A DNA stretch of 18,405 nt from Spirochaetaceae bacterium (lineage in GTDB: Bacteria > Spirochaetota > Spirochaetia > SZUA-6 > Fen-1364), in the NCBI GenBank assembly GCA_003170115.1, contig PMZS01000083.1, positions 1 to 18,405 of the forward strand, in the 5' to 3' direction. How positions within the stretch are numbered: position 1 is the stretch's first letter; every line of letters begins with the position of its first letter. Below the pieces are notes generated by a model, which was not told where the DNA came from, ran no database searches, and worked only from the letters and a program-made list of their open reading frames with translations. Both the position numbers and the translations under genes were made by a program. Of this stretch, positions 1-7,870 are shown in pieces.

Positions 1-708
1 GCCCAGGTAGGCGCGGCGCACGTCATGGTTGTGGTGCAGGTCCTCGACCGTGCCCTCCACCATGATGCGGCCGGTCTCCATCACGTATCCCCGGTCGGCA
101 ATGGAAAGCGCGGCCCGGGCGTTCTGCTCCACCAGCAGGATCGTGGTCCCCTGTTCGCGAAGCTTCGCAAGGACCTCGAAGATCTCGCGGACCACGAGCG
201 GCGCCAGGCCGAGGGAAGGCTCGTCCAGCATCAGGAGGCGCGGGCGGGCCATGAGAGCCCGCCCCAGGGCAAGCATCTGCTGTTCACCGCCGGACAAGGT
301 GCCTGCGTGCTGGCCGCGTCTTGCTGAAAGGATGGGGAAGAGGCGGCAGATCTGCCCGATTTCCCCCGCGGCCGCGCTTTTTCCGTGACGGCGCCACCTG
401 AGGTACCCGCCAAGGAGCAGGTTCTCATGCACGGAGAGATCGGGGAAAATCTGCCGGCCCTCCGGCACCAGCACGCATCCCGCGGACACCACGGTTTCAG
501 GATCCCGCCGGGCGATGTCCCGTGACTCGAAGGTCACCGAGCCCTCGGAGGGCCGCACGACGCCGGCAATGGCGTTGAGAAGAGTGCTCTTCCCCGCCCC
601 GTTGGCCCCGACAATGGTCACGATCTCGCCTCGGTCGACGTGCAGGGACACGCCGTGAAGAACCTCCACGTTCCCGTAGCCCGCGTGGAGGCTCGCGAGC
701 CTAAGCAT
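1..708 (-). CDS. livF: Branched-chain amino acid ABC transporter, ATP-binding protein LivF (C-terminal end cut by window edge)
   Basis: This is the second ATPase of a Liv/HAAT-family amino-acid importer, which hydrolyses ATP on the cytoplasmic face of the LivHM pore. All 236 visible codons are open; only the stop and perhaps a few residues are missing at the left edge, since LivF proteins are about 235 residues. Walker A is GANGAGKS (34-41), the Q-loop is PEGRQIF (about 83-88), the signature is LSGGEQQ (138-144), Walker B is LLMLDEP (158-164), and the switch position reads VEQN, where Gln replaces His, as is typical of LivF. The ATG overlaps the livG stop by 8 nt, implying translational coupling. 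The C-terminal stretch ending RRAYLG matches the family's end. Family assignment is very secure; substrate cannot be read from this subunit. Confidence 0.96.
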   Translation of the reverse strand, partial: MLRLASLHAGYGNVEVLHGVSLHVDRGEIVTIVGANGAGKSTLLNAIAGVVRPSEGSVTFESRDIARRDPETVVSAGCVLVPEGRQIFPDLSVHENLLLGGYLRWRRHGKSAAAGEIGQICRLFPILSARRGQHAGTLSGGEQQMLALGRALMARPRLLMLDEPSLGLAPLVVREIFEVLAKLREQGTTILLVEQNARAALSIADRGYVMETGRIMVEGTVEDLHHNHDVRRAYLG

Positions 709-1471
709 CGTCGGCCCCCAGGTACACCGAGACGACCTCCGCGTTGCCCTGGATCTCGCGCGGGGTGCCTTCGGCGATCATGCGGCCGTAGCTCAGGACC
801 AGCACCTCGTCGCAGATCCCCATCACCAGCGACATGTCGTGCTCCACGACGAGCACCGTCGTTCCGCGTGCCCGGATAGAGTCGATGAGCGCTGACATTT
901 CCTCTGTTTCCCGGGGATTGAGGCCGCATGCCGGCTCATCCAGGAGGAGCAGCTTCGGCTGGGCCGCAAGGGCGCGCGCCAGCTCGACCACGCGCTGCCG
1001 TCCGAAGGGGAGGTCCCCCGCGCCCCGGCCGGCGAGCTGCGCTATTCCCAGGTGGTCCAGAACCCGGGTGCATGCCTCCCGCACGCGCGCCTCCTCGCTC
1101 CGGGTGAAGAGAGGCCCTGCAAGGCCGGCGAGGAATCCGTGGCGGGCGCGCGCGTGCATTCCGACCATCACGTTTTCCAGGACCGTCATGCGGGGGAAAA
1201 GGCGGGTGGCCTGGAATGTGCGGCTGATCCCGCAGGCTGCCACGAGGTGCGGGGGAAGACCGGTGAGAACCCGGCCATCGAAGCTGATGCGGCCCGAGAC
1301 GGGGGGGAAGGAGCCGGCCACGAGGTTGAAGAGCGTGGTCTTGCCCGCACCGTTCGGCCCGATGATGCCCTTCACGATCCCCGGCCTGCAGGTGAAGCTC
1401 ACGTCATCGATCACGTGAAGCCCGCCGAACCAGTGATGCAGGTCACGCACTTCCAGCAGTGCGCCGGTCAC
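701..1471 (-). CDS. livG: Branched-chain amino acid ABC transporter, ATP-binding protein LivG
   Basis: This is the first ATPase of the Liv-type importer (256 aa), pairing with LivF under the membrane. Walker A GPNGAGKT spans 38-45, the Q-loop glutamine is in RTFQATRLF (Q87), the signature is LPFGRQR (154-160), Walker B is LLLLDEP (174-180) and the switch His is H211 in VEHDM. The signature has Phe where LivG usually has Tyr (LPYGQQR), a mild change. The chosen start is GTG at 1471, which overlaps the livM stop (GTGA) and has GGGAG six bases upstream. The open frame extends much further upstream, but that part is only a shadow inside livM. It is part of the livKKHMGF operon. Identification is certain. 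Confidence 0.96.
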   Translation of the reverse strand: MTGALLEVRDLHHWFGGLHVIDDVSFTCRPGIVKGIIGPNGAGKTTLFNLVAGSFPPVSGRISFDGRVLTGLPPHLVAACGISRTFQATRLFPRMTVLENVMVGMHARARHGFLAGLAGPLFTRSEEARVREACTRVLDHLGIAQLAGRGAGDLPFGRQRVVELARALAAQPKLLLLDEPACGLNPRETEEMSALIDSIRARGTTVLVVEHDMSLVMGICDEVLVLSYGRMIAEGTPREIQGNAEVVSVYLGADDA

Positions 1472-2421
1472 GTACGTCTCCCTCGCGCCACGAGGCCGAA
1501 AAGCCCTTCCGGGGCGAAGAGCATGATGCCGACCAGCAGCGCGCCGAAGACCGCATCGTCGTACAGGCCGAATGCTCCGCGGAGGGAGAGGAAGGTCAGC
1601 CCGGCGGACACGGCCACGGTTCCCCACGGGCTGCCCATGCCGCCGGCGGCCACGAGGGCGAGGTAGCGCACCGACTTCATCACGCCCGCCTCGCCGGGCC
1701 CGATGCCGGCATTGAAATGCACCAGGCAGGCCCCGCCCACCCCCGCGTACACGGCGCTGAGGACGAACACGGCGAGCTTGAACCTGCCCACGTCGATTCC
1801 CATTGCCGCGGCGGCTTCCTCGTTGCCGTGGATCGCGCGCAGCGCGCGCCCCACGCGGGAGCCGATGAGATTGACCGCAAAGAGGAGCCCCAGGGTGACG
1901 AGGGCCCACGCGATGTAATAGTTCTGTACGCGCAGGGTCCTCTTTCCGCTGAGCACGAGCCCCGCGAAGAGGCGGATCCCCGGGACGTCGGAGATGCCGT
2001 CGGCCTGGCCGAACACCGCCGTTGCGAGGATCACGCGCGAGACGATGAACCCGAAGGCCAGCGTCGCCATCGCCAGGTAGTGCCCGCGAAGCCGCAGCAC
2101 CGGCACCCCGATCACCAGCGCCACGACGGCAGTGGCGGCGACCGCGGCGGGCAGAGAAAGCCAGGGAGCGAAGCTGAGGGCTGCAGCCCCGGCCGTGGAG
2201 AGTACCGCGGTCGTGTATCCCCCGATCGCGAAGAAGCCCGCGTGCCCGAGGGACACCTGCCCCGCGTATCCCATGAGAAGGCACAGCCCCAGCGCGACAA
2301 GGGTGTAGTACGCCGACATGGTGAGCTGCGTAAGAAGAAACTCCAGCTTCAGAAAGGAAAGGATGAGCTGCGCCGCAATGACCGCCGCGGCGAGAAGAAC
2401 GACCGGAGCGTAGCGTCTCAT
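1468..2421 (-). CDS. livM: Branched-chain amino acid ABC transporter permease LivM
   Basis: This 317-aa multi-spanning permease forms the transmembrane channel with LivH in the inner membrane. The N-terminus is a hydrophobic helix (about residues 6-24), followed by the LivM-typical block LGLCLLMGYAGQVSLGHAGF and further helices. The EAA-like cytoplasmic region includes GRALRAIHGNEEAAAAMGID, the loop thought to contact the ATPases. The C-terminal block GLYDDAVFGALLVGIMLFAP plus EGLFGL is also family-typical. The start ATG at 2421 overlaps the livH stop by 4 nt (ATGA); upstream extension of the frame is antisense-type shadow within livH. Length is normal for LivM (about 290-420). It belongs to the middle of the operon and is clearly co-translated with its neighbours. 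Confidence 0.95.
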   Translation of the reverse strand: MRRYAPVVLLAAAVIAAQLILSFLKLEFLLTQLTMSAYYTLVALGLCLLMGYAGQVSLGHAGFFAIGGYTTAVLSTAGAAALSFAPWLSLPAAVAATAVVALVIGVPVLRLRGHYLAMATLAFGFIVSRVILATAVFGQADGISDVPGIRLFAGLVLSGKRTLRVQNYYIAWALVTLGLLFAVNLIGSRVGRALRAIHGNEEAAAAMGIDVGRFKLAVFVLSAVYAGVGGACLVHFNAGIGPGEAGVMKSVRYLALVAAGGMGSPWGTVAVSAGLTFLSLRGAFGLYDDAVFGALLVGIMLFAPEGLFGLVARGRRT

Positions 2422-3308
2422 CGAACGCCGGCTGGCGCGGCCGCGCGGCCGCCGAAGAGCCCCTCGGGGCGGAAGAACAGGATGCAGAGCATGATGGCCA
2501 GGGCCACCACGTCCTTGTACGCCAGCGGGAGAACGCTTATGCTCGCCGCCTCCAGCACGCCGACCAGGAGGCCGGCGGCAACCGCCCCGGTCACGTTTCC
2601 CAGGCCGCCCAGGACTGCGCAGGTGAAACCCTTCACGGCGAGCGACGTCCCCATGTCGTACTGGGTCTGCGTGAGGGGGGAGACGACGCAGCCGGCCAGC
2701 CCTCCCATCGCCGCGGCAATGAAAAAGGAGAGAGTGACCAGGGACGAGGTCCGAATCCCGCACAGCCGCGCGGCGGTGGCATTGGAGGCGCAGGCCCTCA
2801 TCGCCTTTCCCGTGAGGGTGTGTCGGAAGAACAGCGTGAGGGCGCCGACCATCAGCGCCGAAACCCCGAGCACCCAGAGCACCTGGGGGGAGATACGAGC
2901 GCCGAGCACGGCGAGTGACGAGGTTTCGCTGCCGGTCCAGAATGGTAGGGCGTGCACCTTCTCGTCCCAGATGTGGAGGCTCGCCTCCCTCACGAGGATG
3001 GAAAGCCCGATGGTGATGATGATCATTCGCAGCACGGCCGGATTCTTCAGCCACGAGATGAAGAGGCGCTGCAGCAGGACGCCAATGAGCCCGGTCATGA
3101 TCACGGCGGCGGCGATCGCCGCCGCGAGCGGCATTGAATGGCTGAGAGACACCGAAATCATCCCCCCGAGCATCAGGAACTCGCCCTGGGCGAAGTTGAT
3201 GATCCCCGTTGAGCTGTAGATTATGTTGAACCCGATGCCGACGATGGCATAGACGCTTCCCGTCGTGATGCCAGAAAGCAGGTACTGGAGGATCTGGTCG
3301 GCGCCCAT
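2418..3308 (-). CDS. livH: Branched-chain amino acid ABC transporter permease LivH
   Basis: This is the other permease (296 aa) of the LivHM pair. The N-terminus shows the LivH hallmark GITTGSVYAIVGIGFNIIYS followed by GIINFAQGEFLMLGG. The coupling region is GKAMRACASNATAARLCGI, and the C-terminal segment LAIMLCILFFRPEGLFGG is typical. About eight hydrophobic segments are visible. The ATG at 3308 lies 18 nt after the livK1 stop. The only Shine-Dalgarno-like stretch (TAGGAAAG) overlaps the livK1 stop and lies about 13 nt from the ATG, farther than usual, so initiation may depend partly on coupling with livK1. The C-terminal few residues are Ala-rich and non-conserved. Identification is secure. 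Confidence 0.95.
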   Translation of the reverse strand: MGADQILQYLLSGITTGSVYAIVGIGFNIIYSSTGIINFAQGEFLMLGGMISVSLSHSMPLAAAIAAAVIMTGLIGVLLQRLFISWLKNPAVLRMIIITIGLSILVREASLHIWDEKVHALPFWTGSETSSLAVLGARISPQVLWVLGVSALMVGALTLFFRHTLTGKAMRACASNATAARLCGIRTSSLVTLSFFIAAAMGGLAGCVVSPLTQTQYDMGTSLAVKGFTCAVLGGLGNVTGAVAAGLLVGVLEAASISVLPLAYKDVVALAIMLCILFFRPEGLFGGRAAAPAGVR

Positions 3309-3326
3309 GCCCGAGGGACGGCTTTC

Positions 3327-4469
3327 CTACCGCAGGGGAACGAAGCGGCCGTTCTTTACCGTGAGCATTTCAAAGGCGTCCATCGTCAGGCCGTTGTGGT
3401 CCGCGGGGGAGAAGTTGAAGATGCCCGCGGTCCCGACGAATCCCGACAGTGTCTCGATGAAGTCCCGGACCTTGTTCTTGTCGGTCCCCACCTTGCTCAC
3501 CGCTTCGGCGATGATGCCGAAAGCGTCCCAGGCGTGGCCGCCGAACGTGCTGGGCTCCTCATTGAACTGCGCAATGTAGGCGTTCCTATAGGACACGAGA
3601 AGCTTCTTCTGGGGATGTCCCGCGGGAAGGACCTCCGCGGCCAGGATCCTGCCGCAGGGGAAGATGGTCCCCTCCGCCGCCTTTCCCGCCGCCGCGGCGT
3701 AGGCGAGGTTTCCGAACCCATGACTCTGGAACACCGGAACGTCGAAACCGAGCTGCCGGATATTCTTCAGCACGATGGACTGCGCCGGTTCGGTGGACCA
3801 GTTCACCACCGCCTGCACGTTCTGCCCCTTGATCTTCGTGAGAACGCCGGTGAGGTCCGTCGCGTCCTTGTCGTAGTCCTCGGCAACGGCAATCGTGATA
3901 CCGGCCCCGGGCGCGAGCTTCAGAAGCTGCGCCTTGCCGCCCTGGCCGAAGCCCGAGTTGCTGCACAGAACACCGATGCGCCGGATCCCCATGCCCTGCA
4001 TCGTGGCGAAGATCATCTGCGCAGCGAAGCTGTCCATTGGGGCGACCTTGAACACCCACCGGGCCACCGGATTGACAATGGTCTCCGCCGCCGCGCAGGA
4101 GACGAGGATCGTCTCGGCGTCATTGCAGAGGCCCTTCAGCTTCATGCTCTCGCCGCTCGTGGACGGGCCGATGATGGCGAGCACATCGTCCTCCTCGATG
4201 AGCTGCTTCGCGAAGGAGACGGCCTTCTCCGTGCTGCCCTGGGAATCCTTCAGGATCAGCTCCACTTTCTTTCCGGCGATACCGCCGGAGCGGTTGGCCT
4301 CATCGACCCGCATCTGCAGGGTCCGCGCTTCCGGAGTCCCAAGGTTGGCGTTGGGGCCGGTGACGGCGAAAATCGCGCCGATCTTCACGACGCCTGGGTC
4401 CGCCGCGGACAGCGGCGCCGCAAGAATCGCGCACAGCGCGAGGGACGCGAGCGACTTTTTCGTGGTCAT
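3327..4469 (-). CDS. livK: Periplasmic amino-acid-binding protein of the Liv transporter, copy 1
   Basis: This 380-aa type I periplasmic binding protein (Leu/Ile/Val-binding, Peripla_BP_6 family) delivers ligand to LivHM. A signal peptide is visible: basic MTTKK, hydrophobic core to about residue 20, and a likely cleavage after PLSA before ADPG. Family landmarks include KIGAIFAVTGPNANLG, VELILKDSQG, the ligand-site loop IIGPSTSGES, and the late block FGGHAWDAFG. The ATG at 4469 has AGGAGG with a 6-nt spacing; an in-frame TTG at 4484 would put the start on the previous gene's stop and is less likely. It is roughly 60% identical to the protein encoded just upstream (4481-5608), from which it is separated by 11 nt, so the pair is a tandem duplication. 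Exact ligand is not determinable; aromatic amino acids are a plausible inference from the nearby paaK genes. Confidence 0.92.
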   Translation of the reverse strand: MTTKKSLASLALCAILAAPLSAADPGVVKIGAIFAVTGPNANLGTPEARTLQMRVDEANRSGGIAGKKVELILKDSQGSTEKAVSFAKQLIEEDDVLAIIGPSTSGESMKLKGLCNDAETILVSCAAAETIVNPVARWVFKVAPMDSFAAQMIFATMQGMGIRRIGVLCSNSGFGQGGKAQLLKLAPGAGITIAVAEDYDKDATDLTGVLTKIKGQNVQAVVNWSTEPAQSIVLKNIRQLGFDVPVFQSHGFGNLAYAAAAGKAAEGTIFPCGRILAAEVLPAGHPQKKLLVSYRNAYIAQFNEEPSTFGGHAWDAFGIIAEAVSKVGTDKNKVRDFIETLSGFVGTAGIFNFSPADHNGLTMDAFEMLTVKNGRFVPLR

Positions 4470-4480
4470 CAGCTTCCTCC

Positions 4481-5608
4481 TCAAGGATACAGAGCGAACT
4501 GGCCGTTCTTCACCGTGAGCATCTCGAAGGAGTCCATGGTCAGGCCGTTGTGGTCCTCGGGGGAGAAGTTGAAGACCCCTGCCGTGCCGACCACTCCCTT
4601 CAGGCCTTCAATGGCGTCGCGTACCTTGAACTTGTCCGTGCCACCCGCCTTCCGGATGCCCTCCGTAAGAATCAGGAACGCGTCATAGGCGTGTCCGCCG
4701 AAGGTGCTGACGTCCTCCAGGAACTTTGTTTCATAAGCCTTCTTGTACGCGGAGAGCACCTGCTTCTGCGGATGGCTCGCGGGAAGAACGTCGGCCACAA
4801 GGAGCCTTCCCGCCGGGAAGATGATGCCATCCGCGGCCTTGCCCGCGGCTGTCACGAAAGCGATGTTCCCGAATCCGTGGCTCTGAAAGAGCGGGACGTC
4901 GAAGCCCATCTGCTTCATGTTCTTGGGGACGAGGGACTGCGCCGGCTCCACGGACCAGTTCACCACCGCCTGCACGTTCTGGGCTTTCACCTTGGCCAGC
5001 ACGGCGGTCAGATCAGTGGCGGTGGAGTCATACACTTCGGTGATCGCCACGGTAAGCCCGTTCTGGGGAGCGAGCTTCTCCAGCTGGGCCTTGCCGCCCT
5101 GCCCGAAGCCCGTATTGCTCACCACGACGCCAATCCGGCTGATACCGAGCTTCTTCATCGTCGTGAAGATTGCCTGCGCTGCAAAGCTGTCCATCTGAGG
5201 CGTTTTGAAGACCCACTTTGCCACGGGATTCACGATCGTCGCGGCCGCCGCGCACGAGATCAGGATCTGCTCGTTCTGGTCCGCGTACCCCTTGAGCGCC
5301 ATGCTCTCTCCGCTGGTCGTGGGGCCGATGATCGCCAGGACCTGGCTCTCCTCGACGAGCTGCTTCGCAAAGGAAACCGCCTTCTCCGTGTTGCCCTGGG
5401 AATCCTTGACGATGAGCTCGATCTTTCGTCCCAGGATGCCTCCGGAAGAATTGGCCTCGTCCACGAGCATCTGCAGGGTCCGCGATTCCGGCAGCCCGAG
5501 ATTGGCGGCCGGGCCGGTGACGGCAAAGATTGCGCCGATCCTTATCGGCTCCGCGGAAACTGTTGCTCCAAGGACAAGGCAGATGAGGAAAACTATTCTC
5601 CTGGCCAT
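4481..5608 (-). CDS. livK: Periplasmic amino-acid-binding protein of the Liv transporter, copy 2 (first gene of the operon)
   Basis: This 375-aa substrate-binding protein is of the Liv type and is exported to the periplasm by an N-terminal signal peptide (MARRIVFLICLVLGATVSA, cleavage likely before EPIRIG). It begins the mature domain with IRIGAIFAVTGPAANLG and shows the ligand loop IIGPTTSGESM and late landmarks STFGGHAYDAF and FNFSPEDHNGLTMDSFEML, all closely matching the downstream paralog. The ATG at 5608 follows GAGGGGAG at good spacing. A strong promoter lies 42-70 nt upstream. The two copies differ in several positions around the second ligand-contact region (SCAAAATIVNP here, SCAAAETIVNP in copy 1), consistent with different specificity. 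The family is certain; which copy binds which ligand is unknown. Confidence 0.92.
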   Translation of the reverse strand: MARRIVFLICLVLGATVSAEPIRIGAIFAVTGPAANLGLPESRTLQMLVDEANSSGGILGRKIELIVKDSQGNTEKAVSFAKQLVEESQVLAIIGPTTSGESMALKGYADQNEQILISCAAAATIVNPVAKWVFKTPQMDSFAAQAIFTTMKKLGISRIGVVVSNTGFGQGGKAQLEKLAPQNGLTVAITEVYDSTATDLTAVLAKVKAQNVQAVVNWSVEPAQSLVPKNMKQMGFDVPLFQSHGFGNIAFVTAAGKAADGIIFPAGRLLVADVLPASHPQKQVLSAYKKAYETKFLEDVSTFGGHAYDAFLILTEGIRKAGGTDKFKVRDAIEGLKGVVGTAGVFNFSPEDHNGLTMDSFEMLTVKNGQFALYP

Positions 5609-5646
5609 GGACTTCTCCCCTCGTGGATCTGACGGATGGATATTTA

Positions 5647-5659
5647 TGCATTAAATGCA
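5647..5659. promoter_or_regulatory. Candidate operator palindrome over the liv -10 box
   Basis: The 13-mer TGCATTAAATGCA is a perfect 6-bp inverted repeat with one central base. It covers the whole -10 element of the liv promoter, where a bound repressor would block RNA polymerase. It is AT-rich in a GC-rich region. No cognate regulator is encoded nearby, so the operator role is inferred from position and symmetry only. Confidence 0.35.
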
Positions 5660-5678
5660 GATACCGCCGGATTGTCAA
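5650..5678 (-). promoter_or_regulatory. Sigma70-type promoter of the liv operon
   Basis: Read on the minus strand, a perfect -35 TTGACA (5673-5678) is followed by a 17-nt spacer and a 5/6 match -10 TTTAAT (5650-5655). The predicted transcript starts near 5643 and leaves a leader of about 35 nt before livK2, too short for a riboswitch. It lies just past the ACT1 stop at 5687, so the liv genes can be expressed apart from the paaK-ACT genes. Confidence 0.72.
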
Positions 5679-5686
5679 GAAGAAGC

Positions 5687-6118
5687 TTACAGCGCTTTCA
5701 GGGCCTCCGCGCTGAGCGTGGCAATACCGTTTTTTTCCAGGATCTGCAGGGCCCGCTCACGGTCGTCGATCCGGCAGATGACAATGGCGTTCTCGCGGGA
5801 TTTCTCCACGTAGGCGTACATGTACTCCACGTTCACGTTGTCCTGGTCCAGGACCTCGAGAATCCGGGAGAGTCCTCCCGGCCGATCCTCCACCTCGACG
5901 GCTATCACTTCGGTCACCTGGGCAACGAACCCGTGGGTCTTCAGCACCGTGAGGGACCTGTCGGGGTTGTCCACGATGATGCGCAGGACCCCGAAGTCCG
6001 CCGTGTCGGCAAGGGACAGCGCGCGGATGTTGATCTTCTCATGGGAGAGAGTCTTCGCGACCTCGGCAAGCCGGCCCTTCTTGTTCTCCAGGAAGACGGA
6101 TATCTGTTTCACGCTCAT
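5687..6118 (-). CDS. Tandem ACT-domain protein, partner of the PaaK-type ligase (copy 1)
   Basis: This 143-aa protein contains two consecutive ACT domains (about residues 3-68 and 70-138) and no catalytic domain. The first begins KQISVFLENKKGRLAEV and the second EVIAVEVEDRPGGLSRI, each with the ACT pattern of a strand, a GRL/GGL turn entering helix 1, and strands such as FGVLRIIVDNPDRS. ACT domains bind amino acids and act as regulatory sensors. Genes of this kind commonly neighbour phenylacetate-CoA ligase genes in anaerobes. The ATG at 6118 has AAGGAGGAC closely upstream and lies 13 nt after the paaK1 stop. It resembles the ACT protein at 7441-7869. The inferred role is allosteric or transcriptional sensing of an aromatic or branched amino acid; it has not been proven for this family. 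Confidence 0.88.
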   Translation of the reverse strand: MSVKQISVFLENKKGRLAEVAKTLSHEKINIRALSLADTADFGVLRIIVDNPDRSLTVLKTHGFVAQVTEVIAVEVEDRPGGLSRILEVLDQDNVNVEYMYAYVEKSRENAIVICRIDDRERALQILEKNGIATLSAEALKAL

Positions 6119-6131
6119 TGGAGTCCTCCTT

Positions 6132-7430
6132 CTATAGCTGCCGCTTGTCGATGATCCGCTTCGCCTTGCCTTCGCTGCGGGCGATGCTCTTCGGCTCCAC
6201 CAGCCGCACCTTCGTGTGGATGTTGAGAGTGGCGTACAGGTCCGCCTCGATCGTCTTTTCAATGCGCTCGAGATTCCTGATCTCGTCGGAGAACAGGCTC
6301 TCGTTCATCTCCACCTGCACTTCCAGCTCGTCAAGCTGGTTGCGGCGCTCGACAATGAGCTGGTAATGCGGCTCGATCCCCTTCACCTTCAGTATAACCT
6401 CCTCGATCTGGGAAGGGAACACGTTCACTCCCCGGATGATCAGCATGTCGTCCGTGCGGCCCAGAACCCGGTGCATCCGTGCCGTGGTCCTGCCGCAGGC
6501 ACAGGTCGCGCGGTCAAGGTAGGTGATGTCGCGGGTGCGGTAGCGCAGCACGGGCGTGCCGTCCTTGGTGAGAGTGGTGATCACCAGCTCGCCTTTCTGG
6601 CCGTCCGGCAGGACCGTGCCGGAGGAGGGATCGATGATCTCCGGGTAGAAATGATCTTCGTTGATATGAAGCCCCTTCTGGTGCTCGCACTCCATGGCGA
6701 CACCCGGCCCGATGATCTCGGTCAGGCCGTAAATGTCGATCGCGAGCACGCCGAACTGCTGCTGGATCTCCCCGCGCATGCTCTCACTCCAGGGCTCGGC
6801 GCCGAAAAATCCGGCTTTCAGGCCCAGCCTCGCCGGATCCAACCCCTCCTCCCGGGCCGCCTCGGCGAGGTACAGGGAATAGGATGGGGTGCAGGCGAGG
6901 ATCGTGGACTTGAAGTCGCGCATGAGGGCCAGCTGGCGCTTCGTGTTGCCTCCCGAAATGGGAATGACCGTCGCGCCGATCCTGCGCGCGCCGTAGTGTA
7001 CACCGAGACCGCCGGTGAACAGCCCGTAGCCGTACGCGTTCTGCACGATGTCGTGCCGGCCCGTCCCGCCGGCGGAGAGCGTCCGGGCCATTACCTCGGC
7101 CCATACCTCGATGTCCCCCGCCGTGTATGCATCCACCACGGGGGTACCGGTAGTGCCCGAGGAGGTATGAATCTCCACGATCTCCTGTTGAGAGACGGCG
7201 AGGAGGCCGTACGGGTACACTTCCCGCATCTCCTCCTTTGTGGTGAAGGGAAGCCGGACGATGTCGTCGATCCCCTGGATATCCCGGGGCTTTACGCCGC
7301 CGGCATCCATTTTCTTTCTATAGAAGGGAACTCGCCGATAGAGCACGTCGATCAGCCTGCCGAGCCTTTCGCCCTGGTGCCGCGACAAACCTGTCCGGTC
7401 GAGGCACTCGTAATCGGTGTTCCAGATCAT
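6132..7430 (-). CDS. paaK: Phenylacetate-CoA ligase family AMP-forming enzyme (copy 1)
   Basis: This 432-aa ANL-superfamily ligase activates an aryl or acyl acid with ATP and then forms the CoA thioester (phenylacetate in characterised PaaK enzymes). The phosphate-binding loop is SSGTTGTP (90-97). Later landmarks are IYGLTE, YRTRD, the hinge region GRTDDMLIIRG, and a C-terminal GKAKRI containing the likely catalytic lysine. A CACGRT segment matches the CxCGRT motif usual in PaaK. Length is normal for PaaK (about 430-440). The ATG at 7430 has GGAGGAC five bases upstream and follows the ACT2 stop by 10 nt. It is the second PaaK of the tandem pair. The actual acid (phenylacetate, indoleacetate, hydroxyphenylacetate or other) cannot be read from sequence. 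Confidence 0.92.
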   Translation of the reverse strand: MIWNTDYECLDRTGLSRHQGERLGRLIDVLYRRVPFYRKKMDAGGVKPRDIQGIDDIVRLPFTTKEEMREVYPYGLLAVSQQEIVEIHTSSGTTGTPVVDAYTAGDIEVWAEVMARTLSAGGTGRHDIVQNAYGYGLFTGGLGVHYGARRIGATVIPISGGNTKRQLALMRDFKSTILACTPSYSLYLAEAAREEGLDPARLGLKAGFFGAEPWSESMRGEIQQQFGVLAIDIYGLTEIIGPGVAMECEHQKGLHINEDHFYPEIIDPSSGTVLPDGQKGELVITTLTKDGTPVLRYRTRDITYLDRATCACGRTTARMHRVLGRTDDMLIIRGVNVFPSQIEEVILKVKGIEPHYQLIVERRNQLDELEVQVEMNESLFSDEIRNLERIEKTIEADLYATLNIHTKVRLVEPKSIARSEGKAKRIIDKRQL

Positions 7431-7440
7431 CGCGGTCCTC

Positions 7441-7869
7441 CTACAGACGATAGATCTCTGCGTCCGAGATCAGGTGGATGCCCGTACCGGCAATCGCCTT
7501 TTCCGCCTCAGGGAACTTTTCCACCTCGAAGACGATTGCCGCTCTCTTTCCTTCCTCGATCACGAAGCCGTAGCAGTCCTCTACATTGATGCGCGCCGCG
7601 GTCAGCTCCACCAGGAGGCCGTGCATGGCTCCCGGCGTATCGTCGATCTGCGCCACAAGGATCTTCCGCTTGGCAGCCGTGAACCCGCTCTCCTTGAGGG
7701 CCTCCAGGCCCCTGTCGGGGTCATTCACCAGGACCCGCACCACGCCGAACTCTCCCGTGCTCGCCATGGAGACCGCCCGGAGATTCAATCCGGCCGCCGA
7801 GATCACGCGCGTGATCTTCTCCAGCTTGCCCGGCTCGTTCATGACAAATACCGACAGGTGCCACGCCAT
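7441..7869 (-). CDS. Tandem ACT-domain protein, partner of the PaaK-type ligase (copy 2)
   Basis: This 142-aa protein is built of two ACT domains (about residues 3-68 and 71-138) and nothing else. The first starts WHLSVFVMNEPGKLEKITRV and contains FGVVRVLVNDPDRG; the second starts ILVAQIDDTPGAMHGLL. It is a clear paralog of the protein at 5687-6118, sharing the position and spacing of the turn motifs. The ATG at 7869 comes one base after the paaK2 stop, so the pair is translationally coupled; a GGGGTG element lies within the paaK2 end. The inferred job is amino-acid sensing linked to the ligase upstream. The family is secure; ligand and partner are inferred from context. Confidence 0.88.
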   Translation of the reverse strand: MAWHLSVFVMNEPGKLEKITRVISAAGLNLRAVSMASTGEFGVVRVLVNDPDRGLEALKESGFTAAKRKILVAQIDDTPGAMHGLLVELTAARINVEDCYGFVIEEGKRAAIVFEVEKFPEAEKAIAGTGIHLISDAEIYRL

Positions 7870-7870
7870 T

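Noticed and set aside
1459..3219. Plus-strand open frame of 586 codons opposite livH and livM
   Set aside because: It is an antisense shadow of two well-identified permeases caused by high GC; its peptide is a low-complexity run of charged residues with no family resemblance.
4470..4484. Alternative TTG start for livK1 at 4484
   Set aside because: The ATG at 4469 has an ideal AGGAGG spacing and gives a better signal peptide.
3396..5632. Long plus-strand open frames opposite the two livK genes
   Set aside because: Their similarity to each other only mirrors the livK duplication; they have no independent start signals or recognisable domains.
5609..5649. Riboswitch or attenuator in the liv leader
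   Set aside because: The predicted leader is about 35 nt, with no room for an aptamer and no hairpin followed by T-run.
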